Positions 43,544 to 54,214 are shown, numbered from the stretch's first letter. The stretch: 64,000 nt of DNA from Janthinobacterium sp. TB1-E2 (GCF_036885605.1 NZ_CP142523.1:4526001-4590000); one strand, 5' to 3'. Numbers and translations: made by a program. Notes: generated from the sequence alone by a model not told the origin.

Positions 43544-44227
43544 TTGCAGCCCCCTTCCCTCTACGCCCTCGCCGGCAGCCTCAATTCCCTTTTCATCGTC
43601 GTCAGCCTGTTTGGCTTGTGGTCGCAGCTGCAAAAAATCTGGCAGCGCAAGCGCGATGCCGGCATCGGCGCCGGCAAGACGACGGACATCCTGTCCATCA
43701 ACCAGTTCACCGTCAGCTTCCTCGCGTATTGCGCCTTCTTCGTGTACGGCTATTCGATCACGCCATTCAACCACTACATCGTCTGGCCCCGTTTGATCGC
43801 CTCGCTGATCGCATTGGGCATCCTGTATGAAATCGACCGCGACCGCCGCAGCCGGGCATCGCGCAATGCGCTGCTGGCCTGCGCGCTGCTACTGGGCGCG
43901 GGTGTGGCGGGATTGCTATTCGGCCCCACCTTCACCGATGAAAAGCGCGTGATCTCGCAAAGCCTGATCGTCGCCGTCACCGTGCTGCTGGCGCAGGGCT
44001 ATGCGCACCAGATCGGCCTGATCTGGCGCTCGGGCAGGACGGGCGCCGTGTCCCTGAAAATGAGCCAGTTCATCCTGGCGATGGATGCCAGCACCATCTT
44101 CTTTGCCTGCGTCATGGGCCTGTCGACGGGCTGGCCCTTGCTGCTGCTGGCCAGCGTGAGCGCCACGACCAAGCTTGCCATCATGTGGCTGTTCCGCTGG
44201 GGAAGACCAGTTCCGCCGCACACATGA
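43544..44227 (+). CDS. Multi-pass membrane protein, PQ-loop-like
   Basis: A 227-aa protein with about seven hydrophobic helices and two repeated segments of similar style (TTDILSINQFTVSFLAYCAFFVYGY and TGAVSLKMSQFILAMDASTIFF) reminiscent of PQ-loop/SWEET-like carriers. The TTG at 43544 is chosen as start because aggag lies 6 nt before it; the open frame extends to 43445 with ATGs but no ribosome site or membrane character. The transport substrate is unknown and the family call is tentative. Confidence 0.7.
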   Translation: MQPPSLYALAGSLNSLFIVVSLFGLWSQLQKIWQRKRDAGIGAGKTTDILSINQFTVSFLAYCAFFVYGYSITPFNHYIVWPRLIASLIALGILYEIDRDRRSRASRNALLACALLLGAGVAGLLFGPTFTDEKRVISQSLIVAVTVLLAQGYAHQIGLIWRSGRTGAVSLKMSQFILAMDASTIFFACVMGLSTGWPLLLLASVSATTKLAIMWLFRWGRPVPPHT

Positions 44228-44249
44228 AACGGCAGGCGCCGGCCTGAGC

Positions 44250-45419
44250 CTACTGCCCGCTCAGCGCACGCATTTCCGCATACAGGTTCGCCTTGCCCTC
44301 GAAGCCGATGCCGACCAGGTCCGGCATGGTGATGTGGCCGTTTTCGACCTTGACGCCATCGGGAAAACCGCCGAAGGGCTGGAACAGATCGGGATACGAT
44401 TCATTGCCGCCCAGACCCAGGCCGGCCGCGATATTCAGGGACATCTGGTGGCCGCCGTGCGGGATGCAGCGGCTGCGCGACCAGCCGTGCTGGTGCAGCA
44501 TGTCCAGCGTGCGCAGGTATTCCACCAGGCCGTAGCTGAGGGCGCAATCGAACTGCAGCCAGTCGCGGTCGGCGCGCATGCCGCCATAGCGGATCAGGTT
44601 ACGCGCATCCTGCATGGAAAACAGGTTTTCGCCCGTCGCCATCGGCTTGTCGTAATAGCTGCGCAGGGTCGATTGCAGCTCGAAGTCGAGCGGGTCGCCC
44701 GCCTCTTCATACCAGAACAGATCGTACTGGCGCAGCGCCTTGGCGTAGGCGATCGACGTATCGAGGTCGAAGCGGCCGTTCGCATCTACGCACAGCTTTT
44801 GCCCGTCCTGCAGCACCTCCATGATGGCGTCGATGCGGCGCAAGTCCTCGTCGAGCGAAGCGCCGCCGATCTTCTTCTTGACCACCGTGTAGCCGCGGTC
44901 GATATAGCTGCGCATCTCGTCCTGCAGGGCGGACAGGCTCTGGCCCGGGTAGTAATAACCGCCCGCCGCATACACGAAGACTTTTTTATCGGGCACGCCC
45001 GTGCCGTGGCGCTCGGCCAGCAGCTGGAACAAGGGCTTGTTCTCGATCTTCGCCACGGCGTCCCAGATGGCCATGTCGATGGTGCCGATGGCCACCGAAC
45101 GCTCGCCATGGCCGCCCGGCTTTTCATTTGTATACATGCAATCCCACACCTTGTGCGGATCAAGGTTGCTGCCGTCATCCGTGACGAGCGAGGCAGGATC
45201 GGCGTCGAGGATGCGGGGAATGAAGCGCTCGCGCATCAGCATGCCCTGGCCGTAGCGGCCGTTCGAATTGAAGCCGTAGCCGACGACGGGCTTGCCGTCG
45301 CGTATCACGTCCGTGACGACGGCTACCAGGCTCAGGGTCATCTTGCTGAAATCGATGTAGGCGTTGCGGATGGGGGAAGAGATGGGAATGGTCTTTTCGC
45401 GGATTTCAACGATTTTCAT
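44250..45419 (-). CDS. tarD: D(-)-tartrate dehydratase
   Basis: Enolase-superfamily dehydratase that converts D-tartrate to oxaloacetate. The 389-aa protein follows the TarD sequence as I remember it almost throughout (start VEIREKTIPISSPIRNAYIDF, then VGYGFNSNGRYGQG, CIPHGGHQMSLN). The active site shows the Lys triplet 181-183 (KKKIGG), the metal ligands Asp212, Glu238 or Glu239, and Glu264, and His321. These match the mandelate racemase subgroup of Mg-dependent acid-sugar dehydratases. An aggag box precedes the ATG at 45419. Divergent LysR gene at 45519 likely controls it in response to tartrate. Confidence 0.92.
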   Translation of the reverse strand: MKIVEIREKTIPISSPIRNAYIDFSKMTLSLVAVVTDVIRDGKPVVGYGFNSNGRYGQGMLMRERFIPRILDADPASLVTDDGSNLDPHKVWDCMYTNEKPGGHGERSVAIGTIDMAIWDAVAKIENKPLFQLLAERHGTGVPDKKVFVYAAGGYYYPGQSLSALQDEMRSYIDRGYTVVKKKIGGASLDEDLRRIDAIMEVLQDGQKLCVDANGRFDLDTSIAYAKALRQYDLFWYEEAGDPLDFELQSTLRSYYDKPMATGENLFSMQDARNLIRYGGMRADRDWLQFDCALSYGLVEYLRTLDMLHQHGWSRSRCIPHGGHQMSLNIAAGLGLGGNESYPDLFQPFGGFPDGVKVENGHITMPDLVGIGFEGKANLYAEMRALSGQ

Positions 45420-45518
45420 GCGGGTCTCCTGTGGGTGAAAACAATGACGCCAGCTTAACCGCGATAGTCAGTCGTATAATCGATATTAATTTAAACCATT
45501 CTTCACTTGAAGTTAATA
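45420..45518. promoter_or_regulatory. tarD-LysR divergent promoter region
   Basis: The 99-bp gap is AT-rich toward the regulator (cgtataatcgatattaatttaaacc), with a good -10-like TATAAT at about 45475 and the partial dyad atcgatattaat. A LysR-type T-N11-A site is plausible here. No precise operator can be fixed by eye. Confidence 0.45.
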
Positions 45519-46433
45519 ATGAAAAGCGACGCCACGACGGAAATGGCCTTCTTTGTACTGCTGGCCAAGCTGGGCAGCCTGTCGGCCACGGCGCGCGAGC
45601 TGGGCATCACGCCACCCGCCGTCAGCAAGCGATTGGCGCTGATGGAACAGCGCCTGGGCGTGCGGCTGCTAAACCGCAGCACGCGGCGCATCAGCCTGAC
45701 GGGCGATGGCGAAAGCTATCTGCAACAGGCGCGGCAGATTCTCGACGATATCCGCGCCATGGAAGAGTCCCTGGCCAGCGGCAGCGCGGAACCGAAAGGC
45801 TTGTTGCGCGTAAATGCCACCCTGGGTTTCGGCCGCACGGTGATCGCGCCATTGCTGTCGCAATTCGCGCTGCGCCACCCGCAGCTGGAAGTGCAGCTGC
45901 AACTGACGGACAGCCCCATCAACCTGGTCGAGCAGGCCTACGACCTGGGCATCCGCTTCGGCGACTTGCCCGACACGCGTTTGTCGGCACGGCGCATCAT
46001 GTCGAACCGGCGCTTCCTGTGCGCTTCGCCCGCCTACCTGCAGGCGCACGGCACGCCGCAAACGCCGGACGACCTGGCGCGGCACCGCTGCATCGTGCAC
46101 CGGCAAAACGACGACGCCTACGGCATCTGGCGCTTGAGCCGTGGCCGCGCCACCCACACGGTCAAGGTGCGCGGCACGGTGGCCAGCAACGATGGCGACG
46201 TGGTGCTCGGCTGGGCGCTGGACGGCCACGGCATCCTGCTGCGCTCGGAATGGGACCTGGCCCGCTACCTCGACAGCGGCCGCCTGCGCGTGGTGCTGGA
46301 AGACTATGCGCTGGCGCCGGCCGACCTGTACGCCTACTACCCGAGCCGCCACCAGCTGCCCGCCAAAGTGCGCGCTTTTATCAATTTTCTCATCGAGCAG
46401 TTGCAGCCGGACTCGGCCAATACGGGGAAATAG
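45519..46433 (+). CDS. LysR-family regulator, probable tartrate regulator
   Basis: A 304-aa LTTR. The N-terminal HTH (MKSDATTEMAFFVLLAKLGSL...SATARELGITPPAVSKRLALMEQ) is canonical, and the effector domain runs to about residue 295. Divergent from tarD with a 99-bp gap, so it is likely to respond to tartrate or a related acid. An upstream in-frame TTG at 45507 is possible. Confident as LysR; the tartrate link is by position only. Confidence 0.88.
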   Translation: MKSDATTEMAFFVLLAKLGSLSATARELGITPPAVSKRLALMEQRLGVRLLNRSTRRISLTGDGESYLQQARQILDDIRAMEESLASGSAEPKGLLRVNATLGFGRTVIAPLLSQFALRHPQLEVQLQLTDSPINLVEQAYDLGIRFGDLPDTRLSARRIMSNRRFLCASPAYLQAHGTPQTPDDLARHRCIVHRQNDDAYGIWRLSRGRATHTVKVRGTVASNDGDVVLGWALDGHGILLRSEWDLARYLDSGRLRVVLEDYALAPADLYAYYPSRHQLPAKVRAFINFLIEQLQPDSANTGK

Positions 46434-46481
46434 GGTTACACTACAATATTGCGATATGGCAATAATATGAAGGAGTAGGTT

Positions 46482-47345
46482 TTGCTAGTCATACTCGGAT
46501 TTCTCGTCGTGCTGTTTTCCGTCTTCGGCGGTTTCGCCATGCAGGGCGGTCACCTGGGCGCCCTGTTCCAGCCGCTGGAACTGCTGATGATCGGCGGCGC
46601 CGCGCTGGGCACCTTCTTTGTCGGCAATGACGCCAAGGCCATCCGCGCCACGTTCGCCGCCCTGCCCACCCTGTTCCACGGCTCGCAATACACGAAGGCG
46701 CGCTATATGGAACTGATGGGGCTGATGTATGAAATCCTCAGCAAGATCCGCAAGGAAGGCTTGATGTCGGTCGAGGACGATATCGACGACCCGTACCGCA
46801 GTCCCATTTTCATCAAATACCCGTACACGCTCGGCGACGAGCACATCCTGGAATTCATCACCGATTATTTGCGCCTGATGGTGTCGGGCAATATGGATGC
46901 TTACCAGATCGAAAACCTGATGGATAACGAGATCGAAACGCACCATGAAGATGCAGAAATGCCGATCCAGACGATTTCGCAGCTGGCCGACGCCATGCCC
47001 GCCTTCGGCATCGTGGCCGCCGTCATGGGCGTCGTGCACACAATGGCGTCCGTCGGCCTGCCGCCGGCCGAGCTGGGCGTGCTGATCGCGCAGGCGCTCG
47101 TCGGCACCTTCATCGGCATCTTGCTGGCCTACGGTTTTATCGCGCCCCTGGCCAGCTTGCTGCGCCGCAAGCACCATGAAACGGCGAAGATGTACCAGTG
47201 CGTGAAAGTGACCCTGCTGGCCAGCCTGAACGGCTATGCGCCGGCGCTGGCCGTGGAATTCGGCCGCAAGGTCATTTCCGCCACGGAACGCCCGTCGTTC
47301 AGCGAACTGGAAAACCACGTGCGTCAGGTGCGCACGAAGAACTGA
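46482..47345 (+). CDS. motA: Flagellar motor stator protein MotA
   Basis: A 287-aa inner-membrane protein of the MotA family, forming the proton-channel stator with MotB. Four membrane helices are visible (about residues 1-20, 34-50, 168-190, 200-220); the proline-bearing PAFGIVAAVMGVVHTMASVG loop and GFIAPLASLLRRK are typical. The gene uses a TTG start at 46482 with a clear aaggag 7 nt before it. No motB follows: the next gene is a VOC protein on the opposite strand. MotB may be encoded elsewhere. Family call is firm. Confidence 0.92.
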   Translation: MLVILGFLVVLFSVFGGFAMQGGHLGALFQPLELLMIGGAALGTFFVGNDAKAIRATFAALPTLFHGSQYTKARYMELMGLMYEILSKIRKEGLMSVEDDIDDPYRSPIFIKYPYTLGDEHILEFITDYLRLMVSGNMDAYQIENLMDNEIETHHEDAEMPIQTISQLADAMPAFGIVAAVMGVVHTMASVGLPPAELGVLIAQALVGTFIGILLAYGFIAPLASLLRRKHHETAKMYQCVKVTLLASLNGYAPALAVEFGRKVISATERPSFSELENHVRQVRTKN

Positions 47346-47360
47346 TTCCAGCGGTTCGCA

Positions 47361-47759
47361 TCAGGCTTCCGGCGCCGTCCAGACCAGGTTCCACAGGTGG
47401 CCATCGATATCCTCGAAGCCCTGGTCATACATGAAGCCATGGTCCTCGGGCGGATGCGGTATGCGGCCACCGGCGGCCTGGGCCTTGGCGATCAGGCTAT
47501 CCACCTCTTCCCGGCTTTCGCAACTGAGGCAAATGACGACTTCATTGGTTTCCCTGGCATTCGCCAGCGGCTTGTCAATCAGCGACTGGAAGAACGGTTC
47601 CGTCGTCAGCATGGCCTGGATGCTGCCTTCGACGATATTCATGAATGCCGCGTTCTCGCCGCTGAAGCGGGGATCGAAGGTAAAGCCGAGGGCGGAAAAG
47701 AAGGCCTTGGACTTATCCAGGTCCTTCACGGGCAGGTTGAGAATGATCTGTTTGTGCAT
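47361..47759 (-). CDS. VOC/glyoxalase-bleomycin resistance family protein
   Basis: A 132-aa protein of the vicinal-oxygen-chelate fold. It starts MHKQIILNLPVKDLDKSKAFF and ends DIDGHLWNLVW, a VOC signature in the group often annotated as lactoylglutathione lyase-like or extradiol dioxygenase. A ggaag box precedes the ATG at 47759; the longer frame to 47879 is rejected. The reaction is unknown. The gene is downstream of the MocR gene on the same strand. Confidence 0.85.
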   Translation of the reverse strand: MHKQIILNLPVKDLDKSKAFFSALGFTFDPRFSGENAAFMNIVEGSIQAMLTTEPFFQSLIDKPLANARETNEVVICLSCESREEVDSLIAKAQAAGGRIPHPPEDHGFMYDQGFEDIDGHLWNLVWTAPEA

Positions 47760-47817
47760 GGCGCTTCCTTGCTCACACGTTGACGAAAAAATCATCCCTC
47801 CAGAATACCAATAAAAA

Positions 47818-49260
47818 CTAAAGGAAGGCGCGGGCAAGGCTGGAGCGCGCGCCTGCCACCGCGCGCAGGCGTTCTTCAAGGTAGGCGCTCACGCGCGGAT
47901 GCTGACTGAAGGCGACGTTGAAGCGGATATGCTGGTCGGGCGTGTCATTGGCCGAGAACGCGGCGCCGCGCATCAGCAGGATCTTGTTGCGGTAGGCGTC
48001 CTGCACCAGCAAGTCCACGTCTAGCCCTTCGGGCATGCTGCCCCACAGGAAAATGCCTGCGTCGCCGGGCTGCTCGAACAGCACTCCGGCCGCGCTCAGC
48101 TGCCGCGTGCTGGCGTTGCGCGCCACCATGATCTTGCGTTGCAGCCGCTCCAGGTGCTTGCGCAGATTGCCGGCCTTGAGCACTTCCAGCAGCACGTATT
48201 CGTTCAGCGCAGGCAAGGTCATGATGGCGTGGATCTTGGTGCGCATCAGCAGCTTGAGCAGCGCCGGCGCCGCAGCCAGATAGCCCATGCGCAGGGCCGG
48301 GCTCAGCGCCTTGCACAGGCTCGAATAGTAGATCACGCCGTCCAGTCCGGACAGCGATGCCAGCCGCGTGCTGTGCCCCTGCTGGAAATGGCCGTGCACG
48401 TCGTCTTCGGCGATCAGGCAGCCGTACTGCTGCGCCATGATCAGCACCTTGTGCAGGTTGGCGGCGCTGCTGCTCCAGCCGGTGGGGTTGTGCAAAGCCG
48501 TCTGCATGAACAGCAGGCGCGGACGGTGCGCGCGGCAGGCCGCGTCCAGTTCGTCCAGGTCGAGGCCATCGGGGCGGCGCTTGATGGGCACCAGGCGCAC
48601 GCCGTCCTGGCGCAGCCTGCCGAACATCAGGAAGTATCCGGGGTCTTCCACCAGCACCGTATCGCCGGGCTGCAGAAACGTGCGGCAGATCAGATCGATG
48701 GCATGGGTGCCGCCGAAAGTGGTGAGGATGTGGCTGGCGTCCGCGGCGATGCCGATGCCGCGCAACAGCAGCGCGATCTGCTCGCGCAGTTCGGCCAGCC
48801 CCTGCGGCGGACAGCGCGAAGCCATGCCGGCCGCGCTGCGCGCCAGGCCACGCTGCACGGCGGCGGCCGGCAGCGCATCCTGCAGCCAGGTGGGCGGCAA
48901 GGCGCCGCTGCTGGCCAGCAGCACGCCCGGCCGCTGGTCGTTCACTTGCTGGCTCAGCCAGACTGGCTCTTGCTCCTGGCCCGCTTCCAGCGCCACCTCG
49001 TCGGGAACGGCGCGGCCGGCGTCAGCGGGTGCGCAGACGAAAAAACCCGTCGTGCCGTGCGTATCGATGACGCCTGCGGCCACCAGCCTGTCATACGCCA
49101 CCACCACGGTGTTGGTGCTCACCGCGAGCTGCGTGGCAAGCTGGCGGATCGACGGCAGCCTCGTCCCGCCAGGCAGGACGCGTTGCGCGATCTGCTGGCG
49201 CAATGCGGCCTCGATCTGCTTGAACAGGGCGATGGGCGAGGAGCGGTCGATGGCGAACAT
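47818..49260 (-). CDS. MocR-type GntR/aminotransferase regulator
   Basis: A 480-aa transcription factor: an N-terminal GntR winged HTH (about residues 5-75; LFKQIEAALRQQIAQRVLPGGTRLPSIRQLATQLA) fused to a fold-type I aminotransferase-like domain (about 100-470). The PLP-Lys region (SSLCKALSPALRMGY) contains the Schiff-base Lys. MocR proteins typically use PLP-bound amino compounds as signals. It lies directly downstream of a LysE exporter gene (9-bp gap), so it may regulate that exporter. Confidence 0.9.
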   Translation of the reverse strand: MFAIDRSSPIALFKQIEAALRQQIAQRVLPGGTRLPSIRQLATQLAVSTNTVVVAYDRLVAAGVIDTHGTTGFFVCAPADAGRAVPDEVALEAGQEQEPVWLSQQVNDQRPGVLLASSGALPPTWLQDALPAAAVQRGLARSAAGMASRCPPQGLAELREQIALLLRGIGIAADASHILTTFGGTHAIDLICRTFLQPGDTVLVEDPGYFLMFGRLRQDGVRLVPIKRRPDGLDLDELDAACRAHRPRLLFMQTALHNPTGWSSSAANLHKVLIMAQQYGCLIAEDDVHGHFQQGHSTRLASLSGLDGVIYYSSLCKALSPALRMGYLAAAPALLKLLMRTKIHAIMTLPALNEYVLLEVLKAGNLRKHLERLQRKIMVARNASTRQLSAAGVLFEQPGDAGIFLWGSMPEGLDVDLLVQDAYRNKILLMRGAAFSANDTPDQHIRFNVAFSQHPRVSAYLEERLRAVAGARSSLARAFL

Positions 49261-49269
49261 GGTGGCAGT

Positions 49270-49854
49270 CTAGCGTAAAAACGTCAGGGCGAGGACCAGC
49301 AGGATGGCGCCCATCGCCAGATTGAATATGCGCTGGTTGCGGGGCGCTTTCAGCACGCTGCGGATCGAGACGCCGAACAGCGCCCACATGGCGTTGCACG
49401 GCATGCCCACCACGGTGCCGATCACGGACACGAGCAGCGCGCTGGCGAGCATATTGCCCTGCGCAGGCATGAAGACGGACGCCATGGTGATCGCCTTGAG
49501 CCAGCTCTTCGGGTTCAGCGCCTGAAACAGCGCCGCCTGCGCAAACGACACGGCCTTCGGTGCGCCGGCCCCCGCCACCGAGGCGCCGGCAAGCTTCCAG
49601 GCCAAAAACATCAAGTACAGCGCGCCCGCGATCCGCAACACCTGCTGCGCCATCGGATACGCGACGAACACGCTGCCCAGCCCAACGCACATGAGCATGG
49701 TCTGCACGAAGATGCCGGCCTGGATGCCGAGGATCACCGGCAGCGCACCGCGATAGCCGAAATTGGCGCCGGTGGTGGCCAGCATGACGTTGTTCGGTCC
49801 GGGCGTGGCGGACATCACAAAGCAATAGCTCATCAGGGGCAGCAGTTCGGTCAT
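49270..49854 (-). CDS. LysE-family amino-acid exporter
   Basis: A 194-aa inner-membrane exporter of the LysE/RhtB family with about six hydrophobic segments. The family motif SATPGPNNVMLATTGANFGYR is intact near the N-terminus, and NPKSWLKAITM marks the second half. The operon with the MocR regulator (9-bp gap) fits export of an amino acid under PLP-linked control. Substrate unknown. Confidence 0.92.
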   Translation of the reverse strand: MTELLPLMSYCFVMSATPGPNNVMLATTGANFGYRGALPVILGIQAGIFVQTMLMCVGLGSVFVAYPMAQQVLRIAGALYLMFLAWKLAGASVAGAGAPKAVSFAQAALFQALNPKSWLKAITMASVFMPAQGNMLASALLVSVIGTVVGMPCNAMWALFGVSIRSVLKAPRNQRIFNLAMGAILLVLALTFLR

Positions 49855-50395
49855 GGCAGGCAGTCGCAGCGTGGAGAAGGCCCCAGTCTAGAATCCCAGC
49901 ACGGCGGGGACAAGGCACAAGGCGCCGCATACAAGCACATGCTGTATCAGTCGAACGACTGCTACAGCGGACAGGCCGCTCCGCACGGATCAACTACAGA
50001 AACGTCGTTTCATCTGTTACCGCTGCAAGCTGTTCGTGCATGTCACCCCTCTCCGCCCGTACGGCGGGGGATGACCAGCTCTTGCTTGAGCGCGGCAAGA
50101 GTCTCTGTTGGGCAGGAGATAAACAGGCCAGACCCGATCTCGTCGTTGGACCAAGCAGCAACGAGATCGCACACCAGGAATCTGGCAAGCCTCATAGGCC
50201 CTGCCATGCCCAATCGCGTTCTCATCTGCCAAGCACTATGGATCAGCACTTAGCTACCGGTGGCGCTTTGCCCCAATGGCACCGTCCGATTCCGCCCCGT
50301 TGCTGCCATTCACGTTGTCTAAAGTTTTAGATCAGCGCCATATTGAAACCTTGGAATGATGGGCAGGTTAATCGCGCCCAAAGCGCAACACTCGC
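49855..50395. other. 541-bp region without a clear gene between lysE and the IS
   Basis: The 5' part presumably holds the promoter of the LysE-MocR operon. The rest has only short frames of 65-100 codons on both strands, with no recognisable domains and no ribosome sites I trust. One minus-strand frame (50043-50249) is the best candidate for a decayed gene. Composition is mixed, and I see no structured RNA. Confidence 0.4.
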
Positions 50396-50403
50396 TGTAG
50401 TGG

Positions 50404-51566
<1,163 letters not shown>

Positions 51567-51617
51567 CAAACACCTCTCCATGGCGAGCATTCTCGCCTAA
51601 ATTAGTGTCCGGGTACA

Positions 51618-52052
51618 TTAAACCACTACAAAGTCTTTGGAATTTAGCAGGATCGGCTTAAGCGTCACTCGACTCTCAAGGATGTCAATGCTTGCCGCCA
51701 AGTTTTCCGGATCAACATCTGTGATTACGGCAGAAAGTATCTTTGATGTTATGCCCGTACTGAGCGACAGCGGGCGTTCGTAGTCCGTGGTCGAAACTGG
51801 CACATTGCCAGAGTTAACGAACTTGACGATCAGCAGGCAAATGTCTCGCGCTGGATGACCGTCATAGAGAACTTGCAATCGACCTTCAAGCTCTTCCCTA
51901 ACTGTCAACAATTGGTTCTTTGAGATTACTTCGTAGGAAAGAGTCTTCCGTTGACGTTGCAGCCAAAAGACGAGGAATGTAGCGGCCAAGGCGGCTACCG
52001 CAAGCACGACACCTACGAACTGCCAAGCTGGGTCGCGGAAAAATTCTAGCAT
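51618..52052 (-). pseudogene. Membrane-anchored hypothetical protein truncated by the IS3 element
   Basis: The 144-aa frame begins MLEFFRDPAWQFVGVVLAVAA (one TM helix about residues 10-30), then a cytosolic beta-rich region (YEVISKNQLLTVREELEGRLQVLYDG). From memory, related proteins with this start run on for several tens of residues past the point where this frame ends. The last residues, VVV-stop, are encoded by the IS end (gtagtggtttaa), so the true 3' end has been cut off. I see no remainder on the far side of the IS. Function unknown; start codon has a ggga box. Confidence 0.7.
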
Positions 52053-52151
52053 CTTGATCCCAAGTGATTAATTATGTTGCCGTTTAGATTGGTTCAAATC
52101 CAAAGGAATGAAACCAGCTGCATGGCCGCTTCTGGCCGATACTGGTAACTG

Positions 52152-52745
52152 TCATGAAGCCTTACCTTCCTTGTCTTGTTCTTCTTCTACTTCCATTAAC
52201 GCTTTCTTAGCATTCTCACGTGCCTTCACCTTCTCCTCCTCTGTTGGCCGATCATCAGGTTTAACCGTTGGAGCGACCGATTTAAGTGCTGTCATATGCA
52301 GACGGCCCAAGATTCCACTACAGGCCGCAGTGAAGTGGGACCGTGGCCGCGACTCTTTGGACTGATAAGAGAACCCCAAGTTACGGCAACGATCAGCAAT
52401 TGACTGTGTGTCAAAGGAAATTAAGTTCGCATCATGCGCGAATTCATTTCGAATCTTCCTGATAGTTTCGAGATCCCCCCGACATTCGGCTGAAATTTTT
52501 CCTAAGTAAAACGCCATTTTGATGCGTGACGAAAACGTCGCAAGGGGAGAATTGCCTTCGAAGAGTTCACTGTCGATTTTCTTGCTGTTAACTAAAGAGA
52601 GGAACAGTAGATCGGATAGCGCTTTGTCCAGATAGGCAGACGCAAAAAGAGCACATCCACGATCCGACTCGTTCGTCAAAGCACGCCTGAACGCGGCAAA
52701 TTCAGCAAACTGCCTCATGAGAAATTCTTTGGTAGCTTCTGACAT
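52152..52745 (-). CDS. MtlR-like protein
   Basis: A 197-aa protein of the MtlR (mannitol operon repressor) family: ESDRGCALFASAYLDKALSDLL, LATFSSRIKMAFYLGKIS and IRKIRNEFAHD are the family blocks. The last 45 residues are charged, an added tail. Standard MtlR members are not DNA-binding in sequence and act as partners; here there are no mannitol genes nearby, so a generic role is likely. The ATG at 52745 has an aggag box. It lies in the AT-richer accessory block. Confidence 0.75.
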   Translation of the reverse strand: MSEATKEFLMRQFAEFAAFRRALTNESDRGCALFASAYLDKALSDLLFLSLVNSKKIDSELFEGNSPLATFSSRIKMAFYLGKISAECRGDLETIRKIRNEFAHDANLISFDTQSIADRCRNLGFSYQSKESRPRSHFTAACSGILGRLHMTALKSVAPTVKPDDRPTEEEKVKARENAKKALMEVEEEQDKEGKAS

Positions 52746-52986
52746 GTGACTCCTGACGTAAAATGCTAAATATCGCAAATTGGCAATATATTTTGAACAA
52801 TCTCGGCGAAATATACTTCGTGATTAGGGGACAGTTTGGACCGCGAACAGCTCATTGTTCGGACAAACGCCACGCGGGCCACGTTCGGCAGCTATTGGCC
52901 GATTGTACTCGTTCACTAAGCATCCGCCGCGTAGCTGAAATCGGGTTGGCCATTGATAACATGGTCGCGCCAGCCGTGGTCCCAGT
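52746..52986. other. Intergenic region in the accessory block
   Basis: About 240 bp without a convincing gene. Part of it (52850-52960) is a mosaic of GC-rich words and short frames that look like fragments of decayed sequence. No terminator or operator is clear. The next gene starts on the minus strand at 53664. Confidence 0.35.
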
Positions 52987-53664
52987 TCACTTCGCCGCGC
53001 AGCGCCTAACAAGTTCATCTCGATGCTCGAAGAAACGCATGTTTTTCATCGCAAAGGTAGTTCCACACTTTGTACACAAACAAGCCTTTGCCTCGGTAAA
53101 GGTACTCTCCTCGCCAACCGCACCGCATTCCTGACATAGCCAAACCCATGGGAATTTCTCGGAAAGAGGTAACGTGCAAAGGGCGATGAACTGCTGCGCG
53201 ACCATGCGTATGCAGTCATCGGATTTCTTAAGGTCCAATGCGCCATTGAAGCAAATGTAATCTGATCTTCTTCTTTCTATCGGCTCAAGGTCACGTGAAA
53301 GGTCTATCCAAATCCAATGAATATACGGTTCATTGTGATCGTCTGCGAGAGTCAGCATTTCAATCAAGCAGTCCCACGGTTGCGTAATACCACGCAACAT
53401 TCGCTCGCATAAGCTGCTTGAATATGCGCAAAGAGCGACGTACCATTCACTCTGCAATTCGAGCCCCAAGTCGCCTACGCATGACAGAAATAACCGTTCA
53501 ACTTGATCAGGATCGATATAGGCATCCCAGCGGTAGGCCACCAACTCCCAAATACTGGGGACATCACAACCTCCTTCAAGCAATTCATTTGCCCAATCAA
53601 CATAGGCGTCAGCTTTTAGCTGCCGATCATCAATTCTTCTAAAAGCTAGTTCCGCGAAATCCAC
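52987..53664 (-). CDS. Hypothetical protein with C-terminal zinc ribbon
   Basis: A 225-aa protein with a GTG start at 53664 preceded by caaggag 6 nt away. The first 150 residues are helical, acidic and Trp/Tyr-rich. The C-terminus has two CxxC knuckles (LCQECGAVGEE and LCTKCGTTFAM), separated by about 18 residues, i.e. a zinc ribbon. No family recognised. Placed in an AT-richer segment near two other unknown genes. A nucleic-acid or protein-binding role is possible. Confidence 0.7.
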   Translation of the reverse strand: MDFAELAFRRIDDRQLKADAYVDWANELLEGGCDVPSIWELVAYRWDAYIDPDQVERLFLSCVGDLGLELQSEWYVALCAYSSSLCERMLRGITQPWDCLIEMLTLADDHNEPYIHWIWIDLSRDLEPIERRRSDYICFNGALDLKKSDDCIRMVAQQFIALCTLPLSEKFPWVWLCQECGAVGEESTFTEAKACLCTKCGTTFAMKNMRFFEHRDELVRRCAAK

Positions 53665-53776
53665 TTATGCTCCTTGCAGGGTTTCGGTCTCCGTGGCTAG
53701 GTGCTCGGGTCAGCTAACCACTGTCTGCAACTGGCCGAAAACGGCACTTCAATAATAATCATGCAAGTAATTCCGT

Positions 53777-54214
53777 TCAGAACTCATTTGCTACGCACAA
53801 GTCTGCAGGTAACGAACTAGGCGAAAGCTCAAGCAGTGCCGGTGGGATAAATTCAATATTGCTCGCCGTATCTTGGTCTAGGCAAGAGTAATCAACCAGA
53901 AAATGAGCAACGTGGCTAAGATAATGGATGACGAGATTCCGGTATGGCTCACTTACTCGAGCATGAGTGACTGCCAAAAGCGCATCGTATGACCTCTTCA
54001 GAAAGATTGGAATCACGGAGTAGTTCTTGCTCAAGAATAGAGCCGTAACTTGGTTCACATAGCACACTAACCCATAAGTCGGACTAGCCATGCGGTAGCA
54101 TTGGTCTGGCACCAAACTCGGCGCATTGATGTATTCCTGGAAGCGTTTGATCTCACTGCGTGCTTCCTTGGCACCTTCATTCAAATTACCCACGTCATAT
54201 CCCTTTAAGCGCAT
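53777..54214 (-). CDS. Hypothetical protein of the accessory block
   Basis: A 145-aa protein with no signal peptide. Helical, with two Cys, many Tyr and His, and hydrophobic stretches around YGLVCYVNQVTALFL and YLSHVAHFLVDYS that look buried rather than membrane-spanning. The ATG at 54214 is chosen; a TTG at 54223 is in frame. No similarity recognised. The third gene of the AT-rich block, with codon use unlike the core genes. Confidence 0.6.
   Translation of the reverse strand: MRLKGYDVGNLNEGAKEARSEIKRFQEYINAPSLVPDQCYRMASPTYGLVCYVNQVTALFLSKNYSVIPIFLKRSYDALLAVTHARVSEPYRNLVIHYLSHVAHFLVDYSCLDQDTASNIEFIPPALLELSPSSLPADLCVANEF

Noticed and set aside
50043-50249. Possible small minus-strand gene between lysE and the IS
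   Set aside because: No ribosome site, no recognised motif, and competing frames of similar length exist on both strands; left as undetermined sequence.
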